DNA of 64,000 bases from Taxillus chinensis. Its lineage: Eukaryota > Streptophyta > Magnoliopsida > Santalales > Loranthaceae. The stretch is taken from positions 51,838,400-51,902,399 of the forward strand of contig CM042092.1 of assembly GCA_023512835.1 (NCBI GenBank), read 5' to 3'. The position numbers and the translations under genes were made by a program. Positions 24,451-36,084 of the stretch are shown here, piece after piece (within the stretch, counting starts at the first letter, position 1; each line of letters begins with the position of its first letter). The notes beneath the pieces were generated by a model. It had not been told where the DNA came from. It did not search any database and saw only the letters and a list, made by a program, of their open reading frames with translations.

Positions 24451-24809
24451 AGTTCCAGTCCCCGGCTTCCACAGCCACCGAGTTCCACAAACACAGCATA
24501 CAAGGTCACACAGGCATTAAACCAAACACGTAGCATATACACTTTCACAGGCATAATACCAAACACTTAGTTCGCACAGCCCATCAGGCATAAAATCAAA
24601 CACTTGACATGCAGAGTCTCACAGGTATTTTACCAAACGCTTAACATGCATACATTCACAAACCCACAAACCCAGCCACACAGGCATATTATCAAACACA
24701 TACTAGGCATATTCACACAGACATATTCACACAGGCATTTTATCGAACACTTAATATGCACTCACCATCCAACACCAGAATACATCAAAAACCGCCATTG
24801 AAGGCCAAC

Positions 24810-24839
24810 ATCCATATAGGAGATCACACCTATATGGAT
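24810..24839. promoter_or_regulatory. Conserved leader hairpin
   Basis: Perfect 11-bp inverted repeat ATCCATATAGG / CCTATATGGAT with an 8-bp loop. It lies downstream of the TATA box in the transcribed part of the LTR. It is also present at 41565-41594 and 50596-50625, with differing loops. Confidence 0.6.
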
Positions 24840-25007
24840 TACATATATATATAAACAGGTATAACTCCATAATCTGCCCTAGAACCCTAGGACAGAGGAG
24901 GATTTAGGAAGAACAGAACCCCTACCTTGTATGTTCTCCTGCTCCCGCTTCCACGCAAGACTCCGACCACCCATGCAAGACGCTCCGGCAGCCACCAGAA
25001 GCTCTCC

Positions 25008-25021
<14 letters not shown>

Positions 25022-25055
<34 letters not shown>

Positions 25056-25056
25056 G
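25022..25056. repeat. (CT)n microsatellite in LTR leader
   Basis: CT dinucleotide run with one interruption, a (GA)n leader tract in LTR direction, just downstream of the TATA box at 25111-25119. Sister LTRs have (GA)n in the same place (33801-33850 and 50424-50440). Confidence 0.8.
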
Positions 25057-25110
25057 CGACGGTTGGTGGAGCAACAAACCCTAAACCTAAAACAGAGGGG
25101 CTTCTCCTCC

Positions 25111-25119
25111 TTATATAGA
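25111..25119 (-). promoter_or_regulatory. TATA box of Tekay-type LTR
   Basis: TCTATATAA on the minus strand, directly downstream of two ACGT palindromes. Confidence 0.6.
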
Positions 25120-25128
25120 CAACACAAC

Positions 25129-25187
25129 ATCAAAACAACGTAGTTTTGATTAAGTGAATCCCAACATCAAAACGACGTAGTTTTGAT
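25129..25187. promoter_or_regulatory. Pair of ACGT palindromes
   Basis: ATCAAAAC(A/G)ACGTAGTTTTGAT occurs at 25129-25150 and 25166-25187, next to the TATA box. It matches 50291-50349 in the sister LTR and, with changed arms, 17539-17560 in the Athila LTR. Confidence 0.65.
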
Positions 25188-25305
25188 GGAACAAGCTATG
25201 ACCTTCCCACATCCATACACACCAAAATATTCACAATTCCAACATGGTCCTTTGGGAAAAGATGATTAGAATGACAAAACCAAGGTAACCATGCAAAAAC
25301 ATGCC

Positions 25306-25446
25306 TGCACGCCAATTTGAACGCCAATTCTCCAATTGGCGTGCAGCTCCAAATGCACTCAAACTTCACCCCAAGCCTCCTTGCATCTTGTAGAGGTCTG
25401 AGAAGCAAAAATATGCTTGCACGTGAAATGGGTGAATTCACGTGCA
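25306..25446. promoter_or_regulatory. Two U3 inverted repeats
   Basis: TGCACGCCAATT / AATTGGCGTGCA (25306-25317 and 25334-25345) is a perfect inverted repeat in which the G-box is lost on both arms. TGCACGTGAAA... / ...TTCACGTGCA (25418-25446) keeps it. Confidence 0.6.
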
Positions 25447-26157
25447 GCTCCAAATGCTCTGAAATCTCTGTGGTAGATAGAGGACCTCATTCTAAGCAAC
25501 TTTTGTTCTTGCACGCCAATTGTTTGAGGCCATCTACTATACCAAAAATGAGCTCCAAAATCTACCAAAACAACTTAAAACCGCATGTATATGCATAACA
25601 TCTTCCTAGGGCATAAATGTACGTTATCACTTGTCACATGCACCTCCCAAAAGTCCCCTCTTGGGCTCATCTCTTACCTCAAACTTGTGCACCAACATCC
25701 AAGGTGTTTGTGGTTAACTTCTTACACACGGGTCATTACAATTTACTCCAAGGAAGGATGGAAGATGGTGCTCTCAAACAGATTTGTTTTCACTCAACTC
25801 CAAGGTTCGCTAAACTTATCCTAACCTGTCATGTTCAGCTTCGTATCCAAACATGGTGAAATCATGCAAGAAGTATAGACATGCTCAAACCAACTCATAG
25901 CACACCTTAACTAATGAAACACCTTTATCACAACATGATATTAATGTGACAAAAATATTAAAACCAGAATTGCATACCGTGTAACCATGCCACTCACATG
26001 CAAACCACACAATCACAGTACTCAAACAATCAATCACTCAAACCAAACAAAACAATCATATAACATGGACAACAAAACAAATGGTTCAAGTCACCCCAAC
26101 ACCACACTGAAAAATTGGCTCTGTCCTCAGAGCATGGCATAAGGGGAAAGAAGACAC

Positions 26158-28486
26158 TTACCGACAGGTGGGAAGGCTGTAAAAGAAAATAACACGGGCC
26201 ACCATTCTTCGTAGGTGGGCTACAAAATCACCTGAAGTCTCACCAGTGATTGCCCATGTGTCCTTATGCTGCAAAAGAGCTATCAAATAGTAACACACAA
26301 AGATCCCACAACTAAACTGGTCAGGTTGTTGGGGAAGCTCCATTTCATTGAAGTGCACTAGAGGGAACTTAGATGTCAATAACCCCTCGTGCTACATTGC
26401 TCCCTTAACTCTTCTCAGAAAACCATGGATTATTTTTTTCTTTCTTGTGGAGAACCCATGAGCTTGGAATGGATCATACAACACCACATATCTTGCACTT
26501 AAATCCAGCTGCAAAAGCACAAAATGATGATCTACAAGGACAGGGATGAGTACCTTATGAACATTGGTGCCATGAGCGATGACCTTCTGTAATTCCATTA
26601 ATTCTTTGGCAAAAAACATGTTATGCCAAAGGCTGCTCATACAACTCACACAGCATGATAGAAGTGTATTGTGCTAGAGGATAATCATGAGGCTCAACTT
26701 CCACTACATGCCGCAGTGTTCTGCAAAAAAGATCAACATCATCTGCAAACAAATATTTGTTACGTAAAATCCGCTGCAGGTATGATGATGTGAACACTTC
26801 AGAATCCTGAGCAAACCGAGCTTGCCAAGCACCACCTCGTAGGAACTGTTCAAACTCTGTTGTGGCTTCAGGAGATGACAAAGCGGGATTGAGGTTCAAA
26901 AATACTAGCTGGCCAATAAGATCCTCTTGTGATGCCCCTGAAGAAGTACCAGACCACCATTGTAAAAGCTGAACCATGGGAATGAGAGCATGAGAGGAGC
27001 TAGGGCCTAATTGAGGTTCAAATGAAGCTGGTGCTACTGGCTGAGTGTATTGGGAATAATCAGGTGTCCCCTCCTCCTGATAGAACTCCTACTGTGCTGG
27101 AGGTGTTGCCTCCTCCTCAGAGAACTCCTGCTATGCTAGAGGTGTTGCCTCCTCCTCAAAGAGCTTTGCAACTGGGGGCTTTTTAGACTTCTTCTTCTTG
27201 CTCAATGCTTGCCAAATTTTTCCCAACACTCCCTGCACTTTTTTCTGTTCTCTCATTAGGAGTTCTTGACCCCTCTACAACTGTCTAATTTGTTGTTTGG
27301 TCTTCACCTGATCCTCTTGAAGTTGTGCTGTTCTCCTTCGTAGTGTTTCATAAGATGAACTATATTGTAGATCAGGAGCTTCCCATGATCTTGCTGAGGG
27401 TCGTGAAGTTTCTTGCTGGTCTTGAGATAGAAATTCTAGCAGCTCCTCCAACTGAACATGGGTAATGTGGCCATTTGTGAATGCCCAATTGATCACCTTA
27501 ACTTCACTAATAACCTACCCACTAACTCCTTAAAAGAAGTTATATATGTCTGCCTTATGGACGTTGTACTGCATGTAGATGGCAGTTAACTGAAAGATGT
27601 GTTATTTCCTGGCACTCATTGGAGTGGAGGTGTCTCTAAAATAATCAGCTGGCCTAGTCCATATGCACACTATGCCTGGCTGGCTAAGGTGCAGTAGGAG
27701 TGCTATATCCCCATTTTCCTCTAATGGTAACTCCTAGAGCCCCTTCAGGTTGAAGGACTCTCAATCTCAAATTAGATTGGAACACATTAGTCTCCATATG
27801 TGCACACAATTGTGCATATTGGAAGTGAAATAGCATGCTCAGTACTCTACCATACAATCTCTTATTCACATTTTGTTTCTAGAACTGAAAAATCTTAGCT
27901 GCTCAATCCATATTAAGTTGATGATCAATGCAATACATGAATTCAAGATGAGATTTCGGCACCGAATCAACCCCACTAGTTTGCAAAAGTAGACATTTTC
28001 CTACCAAGTGGGCAAGGCATCTATATTTCCCTATCAATTCATTTTTTGTGAATTGTCTTCTTTTCCCAAATTCCCTACTGTAATTGAATGCTCTACCATA
28101 AGCTCCTAAGCTAATTTGGGAATTTCATGTGTAGGACATGGAAGATCAAAACAATCTCTAATCATAGCAGGGTAAATATAAATTAAACGTCCTTGCACTT
28201 CCCCAATTATCTCATCATCATCATCATTCACATAAACTGGGTTATAGAACTCATGCATAGCAGGGAAGAGTAAATCATTTCTGGCAGAAACTAACCTCCT
28301 TAAACCAAGATTTTGAAGCTTCATCATCACCTCCTCTGCCCACTTAATATCGAAGGACACCAGAACCTCCCAATCCAACACATGACCAATGACAATTTCC
28401 TCTTCTCCTCTCATCTTGGAAGCTGAGGATTGGGCTGAGACTTCTGAGGTGGACACTTCCTTGCATGCCCTTCTTGTTTGCACCAT
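26158..28486 (-). pseudogene. Env-position reading frame with Ulp1-type cysteine protease domain
   Basis: Lies between Athila integrase and 3' LTR, where Athila elements carry a third, env-like frame. From ATG 28486 (MVQTRRACK) the first ~120 residues resemble the N-terminal domain of plant transposon-associated proteins (LLFPAMHEFYNPVYV). A Q/K-rich coiled coil follows (about 27240-27340). The C-terminus (26308-26650) is a C48/Ulp1-like peptidase: His in VDHHFVLLQ (26524-26526), Asp in LYDPF (26473-26475), Gln six residues before Cys in QPDQFSCGIF (Cys 26308-26310). The His-Asp spacing of 17 and Gln-Cys spacing of 6 equal those of yeast Ulp1. Many stops and frameshifts, including a TAG inside the protease, show it is dead. 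No signal peptide or membrane segment is evident. The protease call is fairly firm; its role in the element is unknown. Confidence 0.75.
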
Positions 28487-28569
28487 AATTGCAGAGCAGA
28501 GGTTTGTTCTTGAAGAATAAAGGAAGATAAAGGGGAAAAATGAGAAGCTGAAGCACAGGTTCCCCTTTC

Positions 28570-28577
28570 TTATATAA
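28570..28577 (-). promoter_or_regulatory. TATA-like box upstream of the env-position frame
   Basis: TTATATAA lies 84 bp before ATG 28486. It could drive separate expression of the downstream frame, but such AT-rich octamers arise by chance. Confidence 0.3.
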
Positions 28578-28639
28578 TACCAATCAGCAAAACATGAATT
28601 GATGTCTTTGACCAAGAAGATGCCCTTCAATGATGTCGC

Positions 28640-29306
28640 GTGTAGACTAAATAAGGCTCCAAATAATGCCTGCTAGCTTCCACTAAAATTTCAGGGTCAA
28701 AGGACGAAAAACCCTCTTGCACGTGACATCACATTGCCACAGGCAGGGCCAAATTAGTCCAAATTTTTACTGCAAGTCTAGAATGCGTTGTAGTGTCAGA
28801 ATTTGTCTACACGACACATGAGCTGAAGTCACGGGCAGTCCTTTTTAGCATCAATTAAGCTCTAAAATTTTTGAAATTTGACAGGCTGGTGGCTCGCCCT
28901 TCAATGACCAAAACGTGTCAATTGGTTTTCCAAAATTTCACCCTTTTAAACCCTCATTTCGATTTCTTGACTTGTCATCAAAGCTTGGTGGGTCCCCCAG
29001 ATGCTTAATGTTTGGGCTTGTACTTGGGCCTTACAAAGACTACCTAATGTCCAAATTCAATGGCCCATGGTTTAACAATCTGTAATAAATATTAATGAAG
29101 TCCAAAACCTCCCTCCCGTAGCAATGATTAGAAAACAGCATATACTAACCACAAATTAACAATAAAACACCCCCTGCAAAAGAAAAGAAAATACAAAAAA
29201 TCTAAGAATAAAAAATAAAAATAAATTTCACACAAATGAAAGGATACACCATGGGTTGCCTCCCATGAAGCGCTTAGTTAAGCTCATTAGCTTGACCGCC
29301 TCTCTC
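28640..29306. other. Non-coding spacer in Athila-like element
   Basis: Between the integrase stop and the env-position frame. It contains G-box-like CACGTGAC (28719-28726) and purine-rich minus-strand stretches. I see no coding domain. Confidence 0.5.
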
Positions 29307-29945
29307 TCAATTTGTGAGCAATGTCAGGTGGTCAACCACCTGGGCCTCTTCAGAAGAATAGTAAGGCTTTACCCTTTGCCCGTTCACTTTGAATAACTCT
29401 CCTGAGGTTGATTTGAGTTCAACACTATCATATGGGAAAACCTTTGTCATAGTGAAAGGTCCCATCCATTTGGATCGCAGCTTCCCTGGGAAGAGTTTCA
29501 GTCTGGAGTTAAAGAGAAGCACCTTCTATCCAGGTTGAATGGTAGAGGGACTGATCTTCCTGTTATGAATGATCTTGGTGGTCCTTTCCTTATAGAGCCG
29601 AGCACTTTCATAAACCGGAATTCCTCTAGTTCATTCAATTGGTGCGAGTGAAGTTCCTTTGCAATGTTGGGATCCATATTCAGCTTTTTCACAGCCCAGA
29701 ATGCCTTGTGCTCAAGCTCAACCGGCAAATGACAAGCTTTGCCATACAACAGGCGGTAAGGGGACATTCCAATGGGTGTTTTGAATGCAGTGCGGTAAGC
29801 CCATAACGCCTCATCAAGCTTTTGAGACCAATCCTTGCAATTGCCTCCCACTGTCTTTTCAAGAATTTGTTTAATCTCCCTATTAAAGACTTCAGCCAGT
29901 CCATTTGCTTGGGGGTAATAAGCCAATACCAGAACCTCATATTTA
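29307..29945 (-). pseudogene. pol: Athila-like pol: integrase C-terminal part
   Basis: Reads [56 protein letters not shown], then in another frame [18 protein letters not shown] and [12 protein letters not shown]. This is the end of the integrase core and the C-terminal (GPF/Y type) domain of Athila. The catalytic Glu region is present (in AEVFNREIK), but both catalytic Asp residues and all upstream pol are missing because the sequence changes abruptly near 29945. One frameshift lies near 29550-29600. Ends at a TAA/TGA stop at 29307. The next feature downstream is the env-position frame. Confidence 0.85.
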
Positions 29946-30210
29946 TTGGCTCGACTGGTAGCCAATATGAGGCTTGATCTGGGCCTCTTCATTAGCTTGA
30001 TCTCTAGCCAACCATCCTTGTACAAGCTCTTAAAATATACTTGGCCGGTAATGGCACCGCGGGTCGAGTATGGAAAATATCCAATCGAAGGAACCTTAGG
30101 ACTTTGGTCAGAATCAATCCAAAGTGCCCCTTCCTGGTCTTGATCATGCTGTGTATCTGAGCTCCCTAGTCTATCTTTCTTCTTTGTAATACACTACACA
30201 TGATCTTTAT

Positions 30211-30678
30211 CTACTTATGACTTGCAAAGTCATGAGCCGTCTTCTTGCAAATGAGGCATTGTCCAATTAAAACGACAGTCGCCAGTGCTTGACCGGAGAA
30301 CCCAAGCTTCAGGGCTCCTAGTCCTTTCTTTCCAAGGTCGGAATACCCCAGAAAAGCCTTACACTCCTCTCTGGAGAGACTAGGTAAGGGTTGGAAGTTA
30401 CCTTTAGGGAGTGGAAGAGCATCGCGGAGCGTTTCGGCTGAGATCCGTATCTCCACTCCTTGTACTGTTCCCACCAGGTCTTCTCTAGAGATGGCCAAGG
30501 TCTCATGAAACTCTGAGACGTATTCTACTAGTACATCTTGCATCCCAGAACATACAAATGCAATCCTTGACTCATCAAGGCGATTTCTGAACTCGCCCAA
30601 CCAGCTGACTTTCACGTCCCCTATGGCTTCCCAGTCGACAATAAAGCTCGGGACGATGTCGCCTTATCCTTCTGCCAT
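30211..30678 (-). pseudogene. Unidentified reading frame with own TATA box
   Basis: From ATG 30678 (MAEG, then TAG at codon 5) it reads on in one frame to 30211: a W-rich start (VDWEAIGDVKVSWLGEFR), then VSEFHETLAISREDLV, GVEIRISAETLRDALPLPKG and KKGLGALKLGFSGQ. About 155 codons carry a single stop. The pattern 'helical N-terminus, then xVxIxxxTLxxALxLP' recalls gag-like or transposon-associated plant domains, but I do not recognise the family. After the stop, [19 protein letters not shown] and YKDGWLEIK (29950-30100) may be its continuation. It lies between Athila integrase and the Copia 3' region and belongs clearly to neither. Confidence 0.5.
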
Positions 30679-31270
30679 CGATGAGCTAGGTCCTACCATA
30701 GAGCTTTAGGAGAGAGAAAGAGACACTCGTAGAGAGAGTATGTGGTAAGGTTCAAAGATAGTCAAAGGAGAGAGATAAAGAAAGAGATGAGGGGACGAAG
30801 ATCGAAGAGAGAGATAGAGCGTTAGGGTTAGGGTTCGAATGTGAAAGTGAAGAACATACCTTTTGGCTCTGTCTCTATCTATGACTTATATATGAGGTGG
30901 AAGTGTACCGTAGAAGTCACATACTCTTTTGGTTCGTCTTTAGGATCCGCGTCCTTTTCTTTGACCCGTCTCTTCATCTTCCGGATCCACCCGTTGGAGT
31001 ACTCAAGCGATAAGTACATGTCACCCCTTATGTCGGTTATTTTGAGTTTTAAGTGTATAGTGACGTGCTGACATGTCTTCGACGCTTGAGCAGCAAGGAA
31101 ACTGAATCTGTCTTGCTTCGACCCTTTGGAAACTGTGACTCTACGAAGCTGCATTTAGGAGAAATTGCAAATTCTCCGAGCTTCGAGGCTTCGAAGCAGT
31201 AGTCTTCGAGGTAGCAGTTCTTCGATGCTGTTTGCTTCCTGGTCGATTACAGATTCAGCGACAGAGGTAG
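30679..31270 (-). promoter_or_regulatory. Promoter/leader-like region, perhaps part of an LTR
   Basis: On the minus strand CATATATAAG (30885-30894) is followed by a CT-rich leader with (TCTC)n and CCCTAACCCTAACG (30820-30835) and then the ATG at 30678. Upstream, repeated CTTCGA/TCGAAG phrases (31080-31240) resemble those of the Copia LTR at 42130-43009. It may be a remnant of the missing Copia 3' LTR. The boundaries are not clear. Confidence 0.4.
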
Positions 31271-32530
31271 ATTTCTCTGGACCTTTTCAACATTTAATAA
31301 CATGAAAGTGATGTATAGGATATTTCACATGAAATCATGCATGATGAACAGTGTTGTAAGTGGAATTAAGAGTACGTGCTCAGATCTTGAGTTCTTTCAA
31401 TCGTAATACCTGGTTTACATGTACGACTACTGTAGCATGATCATTTACGATTCCATTCAACTTAGAAATGACTAAGTGTATCATCATATAGGTCTGTGTG
31501 CAGGATCACAATGTTAACATAGCATCCAGTAAACCATGGTTAGTCAAGTGCAACAACCCAGTCATAAACCATGAGTCATAGCTCACATTTTAACAAAACT
31601 CACTTAGTGAAGGCCTCACCCTCTCACTCTCGGATCAGCATGTGAGTTTTATTCAGGAACTAGGATTGCACTATTTGGTATACTCATGGTCAGCCGAATC
31701 TTACCACAAACCCTTATCTAACAATGATTTTCAGTTCAACATAGATGACTTGAGAGACAAGATGGCCCTATTGAGAATCAGAACACACATTCTAGTATTG
31801 TCTAGTTTATAACAAAGCTTATACATAGAGTTTGGAGCTTAAGCATACAGATTTTCTGTGTGAGCTGTCCTTTTCTTTTGTAAAGCACCGTTCATGAGGG
31901 CTTATTTATAACCTTTTAACGTAGACTGAGCTCAACACAGTTTCTTATAGAATACATAGATCACATGGTTTCTAAACTCCAACTTTTACTCTGAAAGAAA
32001 CACATTCGAGGGGAATAGTGAGGACTCCCCCTAAGATAGGCAACCTATTTTCTATTTTCTTTTCTCATTTAGCCTTTTTCACCTTGCCTTTCCTAGTAAA
32101 AGGTATTGGCTCTTTTTGAGTAATAGGCTTTTTATAATTCTCAAATATTATAGTCTCAGTCATCCTTAGAGTATTGAATCATTAAGGATCCTTTCCATGT
32201 AAGTCAACAGTACCATGAGATACAATAGTTCCTGCTAGTTAATGAATGCAATGCCACACAAGTGATATTCACTTAGAATAAAAACAACAGATAATGGGAA
32301 TATCATTTAATTAAAGTAATATGGAAATTGCACTCATTTCACCCTAGACTTGAGGATTCATGACAGGTTGCACAAAAGATTTATACCAAGTTCAACGGTA
32401 GCAAGTTTCATCCATGTGATTTCTCAATTACCCGTAGTAGAAATGTATGAATCAAACTTAGCCATTGCTAATTTTCATGGAGAGATAAATAGTCATTAAC
32501 AGAGTCATACTTATGTTCATGCACAGGTAA
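31271..32530 (-). other. 3' non-coding region of the Copia element
   Basis: Long stretch after the RNase H stop without recognisable coding. SIRE-type Copia elements often have long 3' regions. No second frame of env type was found here. A PPT and the 3' LTR boundary could not be placed. Confidence 0.4.
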
Positions 32531-33139
32531 TTAGGTTGAAATAAAATACGAGACATGCAGTACGAATAATGAAGTTAAATCTAGCATGCCAAGTTTTGTT
32601 AGAAGTTCATTGAACCTGGCTTCTTGCAGTGGTTTGGTGAATATGTCGGCAAGTTGGTCATCAGTGGATATATACTCTAGGGAAATGTCTTTCTTCAGCA
32701 CATGGTCACGTATGAAGTGATGTCTGACCTCGATGTGCTTGGTTTTGGGGTGCATGACAGGATTATTGGAGATTGCAATAACGCTTGTATTGTCACAGTA
32801 CAGTGGCATAACCTTCAAGTTGACTCCATAGTCTGAAAGTTGACTGGCCATCCATAGCAACTGAACACAACAGTTTCATGCAGCAATGTATTTAGCTTCA
32901 GCAATTGAAGTTGAAACTGAATTCTATTTCTTGCTAAACCAGAATACAAGTTTGTTGTCAAGTAGTTGGCATGTTCCACTTGTGCTCTTCCTATCAATCC
33001 TGCAGCCAGCAAAGTCTGCATCTGAATATCCTCTCAGTTTGAAATCAGACTCCTTTGGATACCAAAGTCCCAAATTTTCAGTTCCCTTGAGATACCGCAT
33101 AATCCTTTTGACATGAGAAATGTGAGACTCCTTGGGATT
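32531..33139 (-). pseudogene. pol: Copia pol: RNase H domain
   Basis: Ends with the hallmark SIRE/Copia RNase H C-terminus: MPLYCDNTSVIAISNNPVMH, TKHIEVRHHFIRDHVL, STDDQLADIFTKPL and FNELLTKLGM. The preceding part (33139-32860) carries RYLKGTENLGLWYPKESDFK-like and GYSDADFAGCRIDRK-like readings with frameshifts and stops. It continues pol from 34885 across the solo LTR 33145-34879. Confidence 0.85.
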
Positions 33140-33144
33140 TGCTT

Positions 33145-33797
33145 TGTGAGGACCCGTGTCCTAGTCCTAAGAGTTAGAGGTTATAAGGTGCCTTATCTTG
33201 TATCGACACGTGTTTAGGCTTGGATGAATTGGCCTTTTTTTGTGTTTGGGCAAACACCTTGACCCGACGGCCAGCGGGAGTCCGAGGGCGCAGCGCCTCG
33301 GTGGGGGCCTTGCTGACCGGTCAGCGAGTAGGGGTCAAGGGGGCAGCGCCCCTTGCGGGGATTCTAGGGCAGCGCTCCGGAAGCCAAATTATCTTGGCCG
33401 GTGTAGCAAGGATCAACGTGGACGACCTGGCAGAATGAGCGGTCGACGTGGTCGACGTGCGTCAATTTGTGTGGTCGATGTGAGATTCTTATTCGACGTA
33501 AGTCGATATGTGGTCGAGGTCGATCAAGAGCAATTTCCCGAGAGCTTTTCCATGTGTATTGGTCGACACGAGAAATGTTCAACGTGGGTCGATGCGAGGT
33601 CGACGTGGTCGATCCAGCTTGAGATCGACCTGATGCGATGTGAGTTTTGGTCGACGTTGAGGCCTGGTCGACGCGAGAAGGGTGGTCGATGTGGGTCGAT
33701 CCAGCCTATTTTTGGGTCGACGTCGCCTCTGTGACAACGTATTTTCAATATGACTTCTGTCTTTCGATTTTAGGGTTCTTTTTCGGTAGCCGCCGAC

Positions 33798-33855
<58 letters not shown>

Positions 33856-34879
33856 TGTCTGTACAATCGTTGCGGGTGCGTTCTTGGAATCGGGAGGCGC
33901 CATTGGAGAGGAGCAAGGACGAAAGAGGATCATCCGATTTCTTGATTTCCAAACCCTAACACAATCGGATCTAAGGTAGGTGGTTTTATCTCTTGGAACC
34001 CGTTTTATGAATTGTTTGAGATGTCGATTACGAGGAGTTTGTATTGTGTTGTGTGATTGTGAGACATGCGTGAATTTATGTAGATATGTATATATATGTT
34101 TTGTGTTGAGAAACATGTGATAGAGATGTCCTTGAGCTGTATTGAGGTGTAAAGTAAGTTTGAACATATGGGTATGATTTGTTATGCTTAAATAGAGATG
34201 TTCCATGAGTTAAATTGTGTATTTTGTTATCATGCTTGTGTATGAGATATGAAGTCCCAGTGAGGGGACAGTCCTGGATTGGACATGAGATATGAGGTCC
34301 CAGTGAGGGGACAATCCATGGGATAGACATGAGACATTGAGGTTCCATTGAGGGAATCTCCTGTGTATTTCTTGTGTGTATTTCATTGTACTTCAATTAC
34401 ACTACACTGCACATATTTGCACAGAGCATTTTGTGGAGGAGATGTTGGGTTGGTCTAGGGAGACATAACCCCTACTGAGCTGTGGTTTGCTCACCCACCT
34501 TTGATGTCTTTTTCTGCAGGACCTAGCAGGCGTTAGGAGGTTGTCACACCGTGGATGCATGAGTGTTGTTTTATTGTTTTCTTTGATATATTGTAATTGA
34601 GGAGACTGAGACTCTTGTATTTGCCTCAGATTGGTGTACTTATTTGAGACACCGTGTTTTGGGGCTGGTGACCCTATTTATTATATGACACAGTTTTATT
34701 ACATGGAGTATTATAATGTGTGGTTTGTGTATGCCATGTGTGAGATTGTGACAGGTTTGGGGCAGCACCCAAGAGGGAGCCCTATTAGGTGACCATTCAC
34801 TAACCCCTTGTCCTCCTGGGTGCGAGGCATGGGGTATCACTAACCGGTTTCTCGGTGTTGGGAAATTCGGGGCGTGACA
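33145..34879 (+). mobile_element. Tekay-type solo LTR in Copia pol
   Basis: 1735 bp from TGTGAGGACCCG to GGGGCGTGACA, with perfect duplication TGCTT (33140-33144 and 34880-34884). U3 (33430-33720) is full of GTCGAC/GGTCGATGTGG phrases. A (GA)n tract lies at 33801-33850. The CTACTGAGC...TTCTGCAGG block is at 34472-34520. No internal region. Confidence 0.9.
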
Positions 34880-34884
34880 TGCTT

Positions 34885-35800
34885 AGTATCTTACACAAAT
34901 GCATGTTGCAAACATTATATCTGGTCTACTTGCTGTCAGATACAGCAATGATCCAATCATGCTTCTGTATTCTGTGATATCTACTTCCTTGCCTGCTTCA
35001 CCCATATCCAGTTTGGCGTTTGTGGGGATGGGGGTTTTCATGTGAGTCACATCAGTCATTTTGAATTTCTTCAGAATCTCCTTTGTGTATTTGGTCTGAC
35101 TGATAAAAATCCCATCCTCCAACTGCTTGACCTCCAGTCCAAGGAAGAATGAGAGTTCTCCCATCATACTCATTTCATATTCACTTTTCATCAGTCGGGA
35201 GAATTCTTCACATTGTTTCTTATCCCTTGATCCAAAGATTATGTCATTAACATAAATCTAGACTATCAAGGGTGATCCTTTTCCTTCCTTGAGAAACAGA
35301 GTGGGGTCAATTTTGCCTTTTCTAAACGTGTTCTTGATCAGAAACTCTAACAATGTTTCATACCAAGCTCTTGGTGCTTGTTTTAGTCCATAAAGAGCCT
35401 TCTTGAGTTTGTACACCTTGTGTTCTTGGTTTGGTTCTTGAAATCCAGGTGGTTGTTCAACGTAGACTTCTTTTTGACATCCATTTGATAAACTTTGAAG
35501 TCCTTGAATGTTGTATATGCTAAAAACATGCAGATGGCCTCCAGTCTAGCAACTAGTGCAAAGGTTTCATTATAGTCAATGCCTTCTTCTTGTCTGTATC
35601 CTTTTGCAACCAGTCTGGCCTTGTTTCTTATCACAACACCATCAGTATCAAGTTTGTTTCTGAAAATCCATTTCATACCAATGACTTGCTGTGACCTAGG
35701 CCTATTGACCAACAACCATACCTTCTATCTTTTGAACTAATTTAGTTCTTCTTGCATAGCATCAATCCAATAGGGATCCTGAACTGCATCATCAATAGAT
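34885..35800 (-). pseudogene. pol: Copia pol: reverse transcriptase
   Basis: Reads [48 protein letters not shown], a frameshift, then YVNDIIFGSRDK, SMMGELSFFLGLEVKQLEDG, FISQTKYTKEILKKFKM, YRSMIGSLLYLTASRPDI. The catalytic YVDD is YVND (codon 35246-35248, D to N) and a TAG stands three codons before it, so the enzyme is dead. Wording is closest to SIRE/Maximus elements. Confidence 0.9.
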
Positions 35801-36084
35801 TTTGGATCCACATGTGACAAGAAACACATATATAGATTCTCATGAAGTGTGGTAGCCCTCATTTTAACTCTTACAGTAGGGTCTCCTATTATCAGTTCAG
35901 ATAGGTGGTCCTTTAGCCTTCTCCTTGCTTTTAGAAGGTCTTCTGTTCCTTCATGATGGATGCCCAGTTGCTCTATGTCAGGTTCTTGGGCTGGTGGAAG
36001 TGGTAAAGACTGAATAGGTTGAATATTAAGGTTATGATCTTCTGCTGATTTTTGACTTTATTCTGCAGCAACTGGTTCAGCTCT

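Larger units (their letters stand above)
23794..25740 (-). mobile_element. Tekay-type solo LTR with an embedded Athila-type U3 end
   Basis: 1947 bp from TGTCACGCCCCGG to GGGTCATTACA, flanked by ATTCA (left) and ATTTA (right), a duplication with one change. It holds the CTACTGAGC/CAG block (about 24093-24153), tandem repeats, the leader hairpin 24810-24839, a TATA box and two ACGT palindromes. Near its 5' end, CTAGGGCATAAATGTACGTTATCA (up to 25629) matches the start of the Athila LTR rather than Tekay LTRs, so the LTR is a chimera or holds a truncated Athila LTR. Confidence 0.8.

Noticed and set aside
24879..25143. Ser/Leu- or Arg/Glu-rich frames
   Set aside because: Produced by the (CT)n/(GA)n microsatellite in the LTR leader.
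30820..30835. Telomere-like CCCTAACCCTAACG
   Set aside because: Only two units, in a CT-rich leader, and not the plant TTTAGGG form.
33220..33979. Frames of up to 164 codons at the start of the LTR 33145
   Set aside because: They derive from GTCGAC repeats and (GA)n inside a solo LTR; no family features.
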